Assembly: GCF_019977355.1 (NCBI RefSeq)
Contig: NZ_AP024655.1
Coordinates: 4,340,001-4,404,000 of the forward strand
Source of the DNA: Arthrobacter sp. NicSoilB8
Lineage (GTDB): Bacteria > Actinomycetota > Actinomycetes > Actinomycetales > Micrococcaceae
Length of the DNA stretch: 64,000 nucleotides
Direction of reading: 5' to 3'
The notes beneath the pieces were generated by a model. That model saw only the letters and a list, made by a program, of their open reading frames with translations, was not told the origin of the DNA and ran no database searches. The position numbers and the translations under genes are program-made. Below, one piece after another: positions 1 to 9,638 of this stretch (the first letter of the stretch is position 1; every line of letters starts with the position of its first letter).

Positions 1-1230
1 TGCTTTGAAGGGTCGTTCCAGGTCGACAAAGGCCGGGTGTTTTCTGGCTCGGACATAGGCGAACAGGCTGATGCCGTTGGCGCAGGTGTAACCAATCGCC
101 GCGGCCGCAAGAATTGCCGCGAGGGATCCCATCGAAATCAGGACCACGTTAAATGCTGCGGTGACGAGCAAGGCAATGAACGGGGTGCCGTGGCGGTTCG
201 TTTTGCCGAAGACCTTAGGGAGGTTGCCTTCCGTCGCCATGGAGTGCATGGCGCGGGATGAACCCAGATAGGCCGTTTGGATGATCAGGATCATGGCCGC
301 GATCAACATGATGATGGTGATTATGGAGCCGGCCTCGCCAAAGACAGCCCGGGCCACCGGAATCAGTGGCGACACGGGCTCGGCCCGTACACCGTCAACA
401 CCAAGCACCCCGATCACTGCGGTTTGGACCAGTACATATGAGAAAAAGCAGATGATGCCGCAGGCAAACAGCGCCTTGGGGACATCTTTGGCCGGATTTT
501 TGTACTCAGGGCCATAGATCGCTGCCGTTTCCCAGCCACAGGCACTCCACTGCGCGATCGCGAAGATGCCAAAGAGAATCAGGATGTGGTGCATGTCCCA
601 GGCCCAGTCGGCCGGTAACCAGTTGCCGGTGATGTTGGCTAGCTCGACGTGTCCGGTCGCGAAAGGTGCCACGGTCAGGATAACGAGCGGTATCAAGGAA
701 ACAGCCGCCAGGATGTAACCCAGAATGGCGCCGTCCTTGAGGCCGAACCAGTTGACCATGAACAATCCGGCGAAAATTACCAGACCGGAGATCAACGAGA
801 GCTGGTACTCGGTGAATGTCGCGGCCAGCACCGGGAACAGCCCATGCAGGTAGCCGCCGACCAGGATGGCGAAGATCGCCAGTACCGGGTTCCAAGCAAA
901 CCAGTAGCTCCAGGCGCTGAACCCGCCGATCAGCTTGCCCTTGTCGTACTTGCCCTTGTAGTTTTCGGTGCGAAATATATGCTGTGCATAGCCCGGAAGG
1001 CCCGAGGCCTTGGGAAACGTGGTGGCCATTTCAGCGTATGCGGCGTTCTGCATGAAACCCTGAAGGACCGATAATCCCCAGATCAGGATCGCCGCGGCAG
1101 ATAAATACAGCGGAATATAGCCCAAAGAGGGCAGTATCAGCAAGGGCACGCCCAGCGAAATGGCCAAACCCTGCTTCCAGTCAATCGACCTTTTCAAATG
1201 ATCGACTGCAAGCAAACTGTTTTCACTCAT
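1..1230 (-). CDS. APC-family amino acid/amine permease (3' end outside window)
   Basis: The reading frame is open from the ATG at 1230 to the window edge (about 410 codons, no stop), so the C-terminus is missing. It starts MSENSLLAVDHLKRSIDWKQ and has repeated hydrophobic helices typical of APC-superfamily permeases. The start has an AAAGGAG ribosome site. It is a clear paralogue of the permease at 50822-52306: the two align nearly along their whole length without gaps but differ at many third positions, so this is not a recent copy. It faces away from the cupin/tmm genes. Substrate is unknown; location suggests uptake of an N-methylated amine or a related amino compound (inference). Confidence 0.88.
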   Translation of the reverse strand, partial: MSENSLLAVDHLKRSIDWKQGLAISLGVPLLILPSLGYIPLYLSAAAILIWGLSVLQGFMQNAAYAEMATTFPKASGLPGYAQHIFRTENYKGKYDKGKLIGGFSAWSYWFAWNPVLAIFAILVGGYLHGLFPVLAATFTEYQLSLISGLVIFAGLFMVNWFGLKDGAILGYILAAVSLIPLVILTVAPFATGHVELANITGNWLPADWAWDMHHILILFGIFAIAQWSACGWETAAIYGPEYKNPAKDVPKALFACGIICFFSYVLVQTAVIGVLGVDGVRAEPVSPLIPVARAVFGEAGSIITIIMLIAAMILIIQTAYLGSSRAMHSMATEGNLPKVFGKTNRHGTPFIALLVTAAFNVVLISMGSLAAILAAAAIGYTCANGISLFAYVRARKHPAFVDLERPFKA

Positions 1231-1551
1231 AAAAATTCTCCTTTGAATTGCGGTGAAAAACTACAAACAGCCCTGCGGGCAAGTGATGACGCGTAACTTT
1301 GCCATTGCCACAAACCACTGAGTGATCAAAGATGGCATCTCTGGGTAATAGCAACCGGGATATAAACGCGAATAGGCAGGCCGTAGTTTGCCACCTTCAA
1401 ACGTTTGGGAGCTGGGTTAGCCGTTGCGCGACATTAGCCAGATCTGCAGTTGGAGGGTTGTCCTCCGATTACTGGGGGCGTTGAGCCCGGTAACTCCGGG
1501 GCCTCAGCTTGAGGAAAGCGTGTAGGCGTCCCGTAACCGGCTGTGACCGGC

Positions 1552-1965
1552 TCAGATTTCGAAGTATCGGAAGGAATGTGACTCCAGGCCTTCCGGGTTG
1601 GGGCCGTAGACGGTGACCATGCGTGCGTAGACCGGGGCCCAGTATCGGCCGAGTTGTCCGGGGTTTACGCGTGCTGAATCGCCTGGCCTCAGGATGACAG
1701 TCTTGCCTTCGCTCTCGACGTGGAGCTCGCCTTCCAGTACGAAGTTCGTCTCGGTGTGGGGGTGGAAGTCTTCCCACCCGCAGGACGTCAGTTCCCATTC
1801 CGACAAGATGAAATCATCCCAGCTGCCTACAGGATCAGCGTTGATGAACCTGCAGTGCAGTCGTTGCCATTCTTCCTTCATAGGCTTCATGGCCTTCATT
1901 GGCCAGAAGTCGATCTTTTCCCCTGCCTTAGGTGTCAGGGGCTGAGGAGTGGTGGTAGTGGCCAT
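1552..1965 (-). CDS. Cupin-domain protein
   Basis: This 137-residue single-domain cupin begins MATTTTPQPLTPKAGEKIDF. It has a near-canonical first cupin motif (FHPHTETNFVLEG: HxH, then E-x6-G) and a second-motif-like RPGDSARVNPG, so it could bind a metal. An AAGAAGGG ribosome site lies about 10 nt before the ATG. It is divergent from the cupin at 2395 and shares a 430-bp intergenic region rich in palindromes with it. It is not closely similar to the other cupins in the window. Function is unknown; it may be an enzyme or ligand-binding accessory of methylated-amine metabolism. Confidence 0.8.
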   Translation of the reverse strand: MATTTTPQPLTPKAGEKIDFWPMKAMKPMKEEWQRLHCRFINADPVGSWDDFILSEWELTSCGWEDFHPHTETNFVLEGELHVESEGKTVILRPGDSARVNPGQLGRYWAPVYARMVTVYGPNPEGLESHSFRYFEI

Positions 1966-2038
1966 TGTTTTATAACCCTTCTTAAGCGCGCCATCTGCTG
2001 GGGGGATGCTTCGGTGAATCCGAGTTAGATCGCGCCCT

Positions 2039-2054
2039 CGTGATGTGGGTCACG
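2039..2054. promoter_or_regulatory. GTGA-N6-TCAC palindrome (CRP/FNR-like), cupin side
   Basis: CGTGATGTGGGTCACG is a 16-bp inverted repeat about 75 bp before the minus-strand cupin start at 1965. It matches the GTGAY-N4-RTCAC pattern found upstream of the other amine modules (2207, 34816, 52614, 55715). The form resembles binding sites of CRP/GlxR-type regulators, but no such regulator is in the window, so the binder is unknown. Confidence 0.5.
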
Positions 2055-2067
2055 GCGCTGTCCACTG

Positions 2068-2091
2068 TGACAGGGACGCGCGTTCAAGTCA
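2068..2091. promoter_or_regulatory. 24-bp palindrome, candidate TetR operator O1
   Basis: A TGAC...ACG-CG-CGT...GTCA palindrome: the outer TGAC/GTCA and the inner ACG/CGT pairs are symmetric about a CG centre. A closely related palindrome of identical length lies at 2163-2186. The left part (2080-2099) is also a 17/20 inverted match to 2155-2174, so O1 and O2 are oriented symmetrically between the divergent cupin genes. The TetR-family gene at 4909 is the obvious candidate regulator (inference). Confidence 0.6.
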
Positions 2092-2162
2092 ATGGTTCAC
2101 CAACAAGATGGGCGCTATTACCTCCCCGAAACCCGATGTGGGGAAAAGTTTTCATGAACGGT

Positions 2163-2186
2163 TGACTTGTACGCCCGTTCATGTCA
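2163..2186. promoter_or_regulatory. 24-bp palindrome, candidate TetR operator O2
   Basis: Reads TGACTTGTACG-CC-CGTTCATGTCA in outline: outer TGAC/GTCA, then TG/CA and ACG/CGT symmetric around CC. It has the same length and spacing as O1 (2068-2091). It lies about 210 bp before the plus-strand cupin start at 2395, so it could control the cupin-tmm side of the divergent region. Confidence 0.6.
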
Positions 2187-2206
2187 CCTTTTTGTAGCGA
2201 GCAAGC

Positions 2207-2220
2207 GTGACTGGCATCAC
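2207..2220. promoter_or_regulatory. GTGA-N6-TCAC palindrome, cupin/tmm side
   Basis: GTGACTGGCATCAC, flanked CG/A, lies 21 bp downstream of operator O2 and about 175 bp before the cupin ATG at 2395. It is one of five sites fitting GTGAY-N4-RTCAC in the window, all in intergenic regions before amine-utilisation genes. Confidence 0.5.
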
Positions 2221-2394
2221 AGCACGAGGGCTCGGGCCGGCGCCTGACAGGCCTTCCCGAAACTAGAGAATGTCGGCTTTACGACGTTCCCCGGAGCCCC
2301 TACAGGGGTATCGATCTGATCTTTAGGGCAATTCTGCCAGGCATCACAGACGACCAGTTCTGACTATCTTTCCCCCATTTTCAAAGGAGAAATC

Positions 2395-2775
2395 ATGGAA
2401 ACCACCCTCGTAGGAAAGCTCAGCAAGACCGGATCCATCCACAAGGTGGAAGGCGGCTACGTCGGTCTGCCGCCGATGAACGAGCCCGGGACGGACGCTG
2501 CCATCGGTGACTCCCTCCACAATCCGCAGGGCTCGGTCATGTGTGCCGGGTTTTTCGAGCTCAAAGCGTCGGAGCCGCTGGTGTACACGTACACCTACGA
2601 CGAGATGAAGGTCGTCATCAAGGGTGAGTTCATCCTCACTGACGAGGCGACCGGAGAAGTCACGCACGCGAAGGAGCGTGACGTGCTGTTCTTCCCGAAG
2701 GGAACGACGGTCAAGTTCGAGACCCCTGAGCATGCTCTGGGGTTCTTCGTTGGCGACCGCACTTTTGCACCCTAG
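2395..2775 (+). CDS. EutQ-like small cupin, linked to tmm
   Basis: A 126-residue protein starting METTLVGKLSKTGSIHKVEG, preceded by AAAGGAG 6 nt before the ATG. It is a paralogue of the cupin at 52720-53100, which opens the dimethylamine monooxygenase operon; the two agree over nearly the full length. The segment that usually carries the cupin HxH metal ligands reads VYTYTYDEMKVVIKG, with tyrosines instead of histidines, as in some EutQ-type cupins, so metal binding by the usual ligands is doubtful. A strong hairpin (2790-2830) follows the stop, and tmm starts about 400 bp later. Function unknown; a role in binding or processing TMAO or another methylated amine is a hypothesis. Confidence 0.85.
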   Translation: METTLVGKLSKTGSIHKVEGGYVGLPPMNEPGTDAAIGDSLHNPQGSVMCAGFFELKASEPLVYTYTYDEMKVVIKGEFILTDEATGEVTHAKERDVLFFPKGTTVKFETPEHALGFFVGDRTFAP

Positions 2776-2789
2776 ATCAGCTACGCGGT

Positions 2790-2830
2790 CCGGTTCCATG
2801 CCTCGGCAGCAGGTGCCGGCATGGAACCGG
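2790..2830 (+). terminator. Hairpin after cupin gene
   Basis: A perfect 13-bp stem (CCGGTTCCATGCC with its complement at 2818-2830) and a 15-nt loop begin 14 bp after the cupin stop. No clear T-run follows, so it may be a weak or attenuating terminator between the cupin and tmm. Confidence 0.55.
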
Positions 2831-3117
2831 CCGGCAGACCAATGGCATTGATGCCGTTGGTGTAGGCAACCCGAAGACCATTTCGGACCTGGTGTCCGTG
2901 CATGGAGGTCCGCGCGTCTGCTCCGTCTCGTGCTTTCGGGGTTCTCTCCGGACAGGCTGTCAGGGACGGCGTCACCACCCCGCATTCTCTAACCGCTCTC
3001 TGGACGTATCGGCCTCGGCTTTGCACTAGCCGGACTCCGGAATGGCGTGGCCGAGCGCAAAGACATCGCCGCGCCATCACAAACCGGTATCTGTCTGATT
3101 GCCGGCAGGACACGTAG

Positions 3118-4578
<1,461 letters not shown>

Positions 4579-4754
4579 CCCAGGGGGCGTGGCTGTTCGG
4601 GCATCCCCAAGACAAGGGGAAAGCAGGTGATTGTGGAGGGCCGCCCCTGGTCCCCGCTCGTAGACCGCACGCCGTAGATCCCGTCCAATAGCGAGGTTGA
4701 GGGACGGCCGCTTCCCTCCGGACCTCCCGCACGCAACAGGGGTCCCGCTCATTA

Positions 4755-4789
4755 CAGGCCGCCGTCTGGGCATACCAGGCGGCGGCCTG
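4755..4789 (+). terminator. Hairpin downstream of tmm
   Basis: A 15-bp stem (CAGGCCGCCGTCTGG against 4775-4789, one G-T type mismatch) with a 5-nt loop lies about 175 bp after the tmm stop and 120 bp before tetR. It may separate the two transcripts. Confidence 0.55.
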
Positions 4790-4908
4790 CCACGCATACA
4801 GAAGTTCAGGTCAGTCGTTCAAGACAGAGGTGGAACATTTCGCTCTCCAAGCAATAGTCTTATGACGTGTCCCAGCCGGGCCGAAATCGGGAGACTGGAG
4901 AGTGAGCT

Positions 4909-5496
4909 ATGCGGGTATCCACAAAAGATCGAAAAGAACAGCTGATTTCAGCAACCGTGGAACTAATGAGGCGTAAGGGTGTTCAGTCCGTGACCATGCG
5001 GGCTATCGCTAAAGAGGCTAATGCCCCCTTGGCCACCGCCCATTATTGCTTCAGCGATAAAGAAGAGCTCATGGAGGCGGCCGCCGAGGCCTGGCTGAAG
5101 AACCTCAGCAGTTATTCCGGTGACGTCCCGGTCCACCTGGGGCTTCGTAAGGCGGTGGAACAAGTAGCCGAAGGCTACTGGCGAGCATTAGAAAAAGAAC
5201 CGGCCAGCCTCCTTGCTGAGATCGAACTCATTCTGTGGGCAACACGCAATGCCCCCGGCAGCCCTCTGGCCGCGAAGATTTATCCTGCATACGAAGTGGA
5301 ACTGGGAAATATATTCTCCTCCGCGGCCCAAAACAATGGTGACCAGTGCCGTATTGGCGTACCTGCGCTCGTAAGGTCTTTCCTGATGATCTACGACGGA
5401 GCGGCCCTGCAATACATGACCGACCCGAAGGCGACCGACCACCGCGCCTTGTTCTTCATGACGCTTGATGCACTGCTGACCAGAGCCGGCGTCTAA
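4909..5496 (+). CDS. TetR-family transcriptional regulator
   Basis: A 195-residue protein with an N-terminal TetR helix-turn-helix (VTMRAIAKEANAPLATAHYCFSDKEELMEAA, residues about 25-55) and a helical ligand-binding C-terminal half. It is the only TetR gene in the window and lies beside tmm. The paired 24-bp palindromes at 2068 and 2163 have the form of TetR operators and are good candidate targets. The inducer is not evident; TMA, TMAO or formaldehyde are possibilities. Confidence 0.88.
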   Translation: MRVSTKDRKEQLISATVELMRRKGVQSVTMRAIAKEANAPLATAHYCFSDKEELMEAAAEAWLKNLSSYSGDVPVHLGLRKAVEQVAEGYWRALEKEPASLLAEIELILWATRNAPGSPLAAKIYPAYEVELGNIFSSAAQNNGDQCRIGVPALVRSFLMIYDGAALQYMTDPKATDHRALFFMTLDALLTRAGV

Positions 5497-5593
5497 GACT
5501 CCCCTGCCGCCAACCGTGGCAACGCGGAGAGGTCAACAACCGGAAGGACGTGCCAGCACCGCTGCTTCCGACAGTGAAGCGGAGTTCATATCC

Positions 5594-6648
<1,055 letters not shown>

Positions 6649-6813
6649 GCTGATTCCTTGTTCTGGTCAAATATGACTGGGGTTGCGGTGGCTGAGCCTG
6701 ATTCGGCACGGACCCGCGCCTGTTGGCCAGGCTCCTAGGCGTGTCCAGAGCGCTTTTCGGGCGCATCAACGGCTTCGATTCGCGACCGCCTGGCCTCACG
6801 CCGGCCAGTGCAA

Positions 6814-6884
6814 TGACCCTCCGAAGCGTTTGATCAGGTGCAACGGGTGTTCTCTCAGCCCGGCCAGCAGGTCACCCGTGTCAC
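6814..6884 (-). promoter_or_regulatory. Degenerate TPP riboswitch candidate
   Basis: Read on the minus strand this contains ACGGGTGACC, then GGGCTGAGAGAACACCCG and GCACCTGATC in the order and spacing of a TPP (THI) element. The 3' half is abnormal: the usual GGxTAATxCC part of P4/P5 is missing and CCTGATC runs directly into AAACGCTTCGGAGGGTCA. It lies about 165 nt before thiS. It is probably a THI element that has lost part of its pyrophosphate-sensing arm. Confidence 0.6.
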
Positions 6885-6899
6885 TAGAACAAAACCCTA

Positions 6900-7012
6900 C
6901 CCGGACGATTCACACAGCGACCTATCAGAACGGGTAGTCTGAACCATTCCGAATTGGCGTTTCCCCTACCAACAAATGACAGGACGATTGGATGCAAGGC
7001 TCACCTCTGAAA
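6900..7012 (+). repeat. Degenerate copy of the hxl promoter region
   Basis: This segment aligns with the upstream regions of hxlB copies 1 and 2 (about 9223-9335 and 13352-13464), with shared runs such as AACGGGTAGT, AACCATCC/TTCCGAATT and AATGACAGGACGAT. The dyad here (6922-6937) is CTATCA-GAAC-GGGTAG, so only the right half is conserved. It is followed by a gap remnant rather than hxlB. Confidence 0.7.
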
Positions 7013-7040
7013 GAGGAGACCCTTTTGGAAAGGAAGTCCG

Positions 7041-7192
7041 ATGCTACAAACCTCCAATTCGTGTGTTGATACGTGGATGGGCAGGGGGGCCCTCCATGGT
7101 TCCGGTGATCGCCCGGCTGTACCGCGAAACAACGTGGTGACCTGCATCCATGGTCAAGGCCTGATCAAGCAGTCCGTCAGGAACATCTTTAA
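7041..7192 (+). pseudogene. 5' remnant of glyceraldehyde-3-phosphate dehydrogenase gene
   Basis: From GGAAAGG-AGTCCG-ATG onward this matches the start of gap at 14993 (ATGCTACAAACCTC, GTGATCGCCCGGCTGTACCG, AACAACGTGGTGACC, then CCTGATCAA). Several small deletions shift the frame, and similarity ends near 7192. Only about the first 50 codons of the 495-codon gene remain, so it cannot be functional. With the promoter-like block before it, it indicates a past hxl-promoter/gap junction. Confidence 0.8.
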
Positions 7193-7417
7193 CCAGAACA
7201 CGGTGCCGCCGTCATGGCCCGGATGTTCGACACTAGGTCGGCATGAACGAAACGCTCTTGCGCATGACGTGACCCGCGGCCTGCTAATAGCACGTGTTCG
7301 TATTATGAACGCGGCATTCAAATTGAATGATCCGCTCAGCACTAAGCACCCAGAAGGAAGGCTTGAGAGGGAAAGCCATTATGTCCGAGGCGAAGGCGAA
7401 TCAGGAGGATGTCGTCG

Positions 7418-8407
7418 ATGACTGAGCGGTTGATCGACGGATACGATGGCGTGCTCGCGGACCTCGACGGCGTCGTTTACACCGGACCGCGGGCAATCGA
7501 CGGGGCAACAAAGGCCCTGGAGAAGCTCGCGGGCGAAGGCAAGAGCCTCGCCTACGTGACGAACAACGCGTCCCGCTCGTCCGAGCAGGTGGCGGCCCAT
7601 CTCCGGGAGCTAGGGGCTCCAGCCAGCGCGGAGCAGGTCTTCGGTTCGGCCTTGGCCGGCGCGGAACTGCTGGCCGGACAGATTGCTGCCGGGTCGGCAG
7701 TCCTCGTCGTCGGGAGCGAGACCCTCGCTGATGCCGTCAGGGCACAGGGGCTCGTCGTCGTCGGCACGGCCGATGACCGACCGGATGCCGTCATCCAGGG
7801 GTTCTCGCCGGGGCTGGGATGGAAGGACTTGGCGGAGGCTGCCTACGCCGTGGCCGCGGGTGCGGTCTGGGTGGCCACGAACACCGATATGTCCCTTCCG
7901 CAGGAGCGCGGGATCGCGCCGGGAAACGGTGCCCTCGTGGCGGCGGTTGCCGCTGCTACCGCGAAGTCGCCCTTGGTCGCAGGAAAGCCTGGGGCCGCCC
8001 TCTTCGAGACCGCGGCCCGCCACTCCGGAGTTGACCGTGCGATCGTGGTGGGGGACCGGCTCGACACCGACATCCTCGGTGGAAACCGCGCGGGGATGGC
8101 CACGGCGCTCGTCCTCACGGGCGTGGACTCGGTCGGCACAGCCTTGGCAGCACAGGTGGACCAGCGCCCGGACTATTTGATTGGCTCCCTCGGGGAGCTG
8201 TACGAGGAGTACCCGGCGGTAACGTTCGACGGCGTCTCGTACTCCTGCGGTGGGGCAGTTGCCTCTGCGACCGACTCGACGGTGACCATCAGCGGACGCG
8301 AGGACGACCTCGACAGCTGGCGTGCCGCATGCGCGGCATGGTGGGCAGTCCACCCCGAGGTGACCCCCGCTGCCGCGCCAGAGGTCAGCTTCACAACCGC
8401 TGGTTAG
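7418..8407 (+). CDS. HAD-superfamily (IIA, NagD-like) phosphatase
   Basis: 329 residues. It has HAD motif I DLDGVVYTGPRAIDGA near the N-terminus (nucleophile Asp and acid Asp), the NagD-type YVTNNASRS motif II, the KPG lysine motif (VAGKPGAALF) and the Mg-binding VVGDRLDTDILGG motif. It should hydrolyse a small phosphate ester such as phosphoglycolate or another sugar or glycerol phosphate. AGGAGG lies 8 nt before the ATG at 7418, making this start better than 7409. A 14-codon reading frame at 7381-7425 overlaps the start in ATGA fashion and could be the tail of a lost upstream gene or a coupling leader. Confidence 0.88.
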   Translation: MTERLIDGYDGVLADLDGVVYTGPRAIDGATKALEKLAGEGKSLAYVTNNASRSSEQVAAHLRELGAPASAEQVFGSALAGAELLAGQIAAGSAVLVVGSETLADAVRAQGLVVVGTADDRPDAVIQGFSPGLGWKDLAEAAYAVAAGAVWVATNTDMSLPQERGIAPGNGALVAAVAAATAKSPLVAGKPGAALFETAARHSGVDRAIVVGDRLDTDILGGNRAGMATALVLTGVDSVGTALAAQVDQRPDYLIGSLGELYEEYPAVTFDGVSYSCGGAVASATDSTVTISGREDDLDSWRAACAAWWAVHPEVTPAAAPEVSFTTAG

Positions 8408-8947
8408 GCTCGAAGCAGGAATGACCGCTCAGCGGAGCGCAGGAAGGGCGCGAGGCAACTGATGATGGGGACGGCGCGACGGTGCGCTGCGTCCGCTGAG
8501 CGGGGACACGCACGTCGACCAGAACGCGGCCGTTCTCGACGGGCTGGATGACTTGCCCGTTGAGGAGCACACCGACATTTACCTCGAGGTCCATGACCGG
8601 GTTGAGCGACGAGCTGAACCAGGAGCAGAAAATGTCGCCACGCGGGAGCCCGTGGCGAAGCTGATCTCGGCGGGGCCAGGTCCTGACGGGAGGTCACAGT
8701 GGCCCTCCCAGCGGAACCGTCTCGACGTCGAGGAACGCGGCGAGGAGCACGTTAGTCGGGCCCAAGCTGAACTGTGCCCTGCCTGCCTTCCCGGTTGTGG
8801 ACCCGACTGGCAAGCGACACCTCGACGGTGGTGCTTCAACCGGAGGCTTCACGGATGTCAGCCGTCGATATGGGCGCGACAGGTGACGTTAATACATGGA
8901 CGCATCCGTTGAGCCTGCTACCAACTTTGCCTGGGCAGATTTGAGCC
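8408..8947. other. 540-bp region without a recognisable gene
   Basis: Only short overlapping frames are present and none shows a family motif or a convincing ribosome site. The stretch lies between the HAD gene and a regulator remnant, in a segment full of broken genes, so it is probably rearrangement debris. Confidence 0.5.
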
Positions 8948-9199
8948 TTAATGGTGGACAAGTTCGCTTGTAACCCGGAGCCGTTCCGCCGAGGCCGCCC
9001 GGGATTCCAGCAGGCAAGAAGGTGCGGCGTCGCTGATCTTTTCCTGGATGCGGCAGACTGCGAGCCCCAGGTAGCGCATCTCCCCGAGGGTTTCATTCAC
9101 CAGGCTTCCGGGCCTATCCGCGTAGCTGATGACGAGCAGTGCGTTGCTTGCTGCATATGTGAGCGCCAGGACCTTCCGGTTCCTGCCGGTAATGTGTGT
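8948..9199 (-). pseudogene. Remnant of kinase-like/LuxR regulator (copy A)
   Basis: The minus strand reads ...LALTYAASNALLVISYADR... and ...SCLLESRAASAERLRVTSEL before a stop at 8948. This matches residues about 90-169 of the intact regulator at 25638-26903, including the exact LLESRAASAERLRVT run. The sensor start, ATPase-like part and HTH are missing. It lies divergent to hxlB copy 1, in the same arrangement as the intact regulator to tkt. Confidence 0.8.
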
Positions 9200-9240
9200 G
9201 GGCTCATTTAGCCGGCGTGCGGGACGATCCACCCAGCGGT

Positions 9241-9256
9241 CTACCCAAACGGGTAG
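9241..9256. promoter_or_regulatory. CTACCC-N4-GGGTAG dyad before hxlB copy 1
   Basis: A perfect 6-bp inverted repeat with AAAC as spacer, 83 bp before the hxlB start. The same dyad is at 13370, a close variant is in the tkt promoter (25551), and degenerate ones are at 6922 and 47744. It is a plausible operator for the LuxR-type regulator whose gene or remnants adjoin these promoters. Confidence 0.6.
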
Positions 9257-9338
9257 TTTAAACCATCCCGAATTAGCGTTTCCCCTCCCCGTGAATGACA
9301 GGACGATGGATGTCAGGCCCACCTTTGGAGGAGGAGAA

Positions 9339-9638
9339 GTGAATTTGACCGTGATGACCGGACCGGCCTCGGACGTATCCGGGGAAGCCTTCACCGGCAG
9401 CGTCTCCCTTGTCCTGGACGAGATCGCGGATACCGCCGCAGGCATCGAGGGGCAGCAGGTCGCCGACCTGGCCCGTCATCTCAGCCAGCCGGGCCGGGTG
9501 TTCGTGGCCGGCGAGAGCTCTGGCTCCGGCACGCCAACCTCGAATAACCGGGGCCCCTCAATTTCCATACCCGCCGTAGTTTCCACTCAATTTTCAACAC
9601 CCACCGCGTTGCCCAACAGAAAGAAAACACCATCATGA
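9339..9638 (+). pseudogene. hxlB: 6-phospho-3-hexuloisomerase, internally deleted
   Basis: Starts with the same GTG and GGAGGAGGAGAA ribosome site as copy 2. After codon 58 it jumps to the last codons of the gene: compared with 13468-14067, bases equivalent to 13643-14033 (391 bp) are missing. As 391 is not a multiple of three, the tail is read out of frame and ends at a TGA overlapping the hxlA start (9635). Most of the SIS domain is lost, so this copy should be inactive, but the fused frame may still couple translation to hxlA. Confidence 0.92.

Noticed and set aside
8391..8912. Short frames on both strands after the HAD gene
   Set aside because: None has a ribosome site or recognisable domain, and the area is flanked by remnants.
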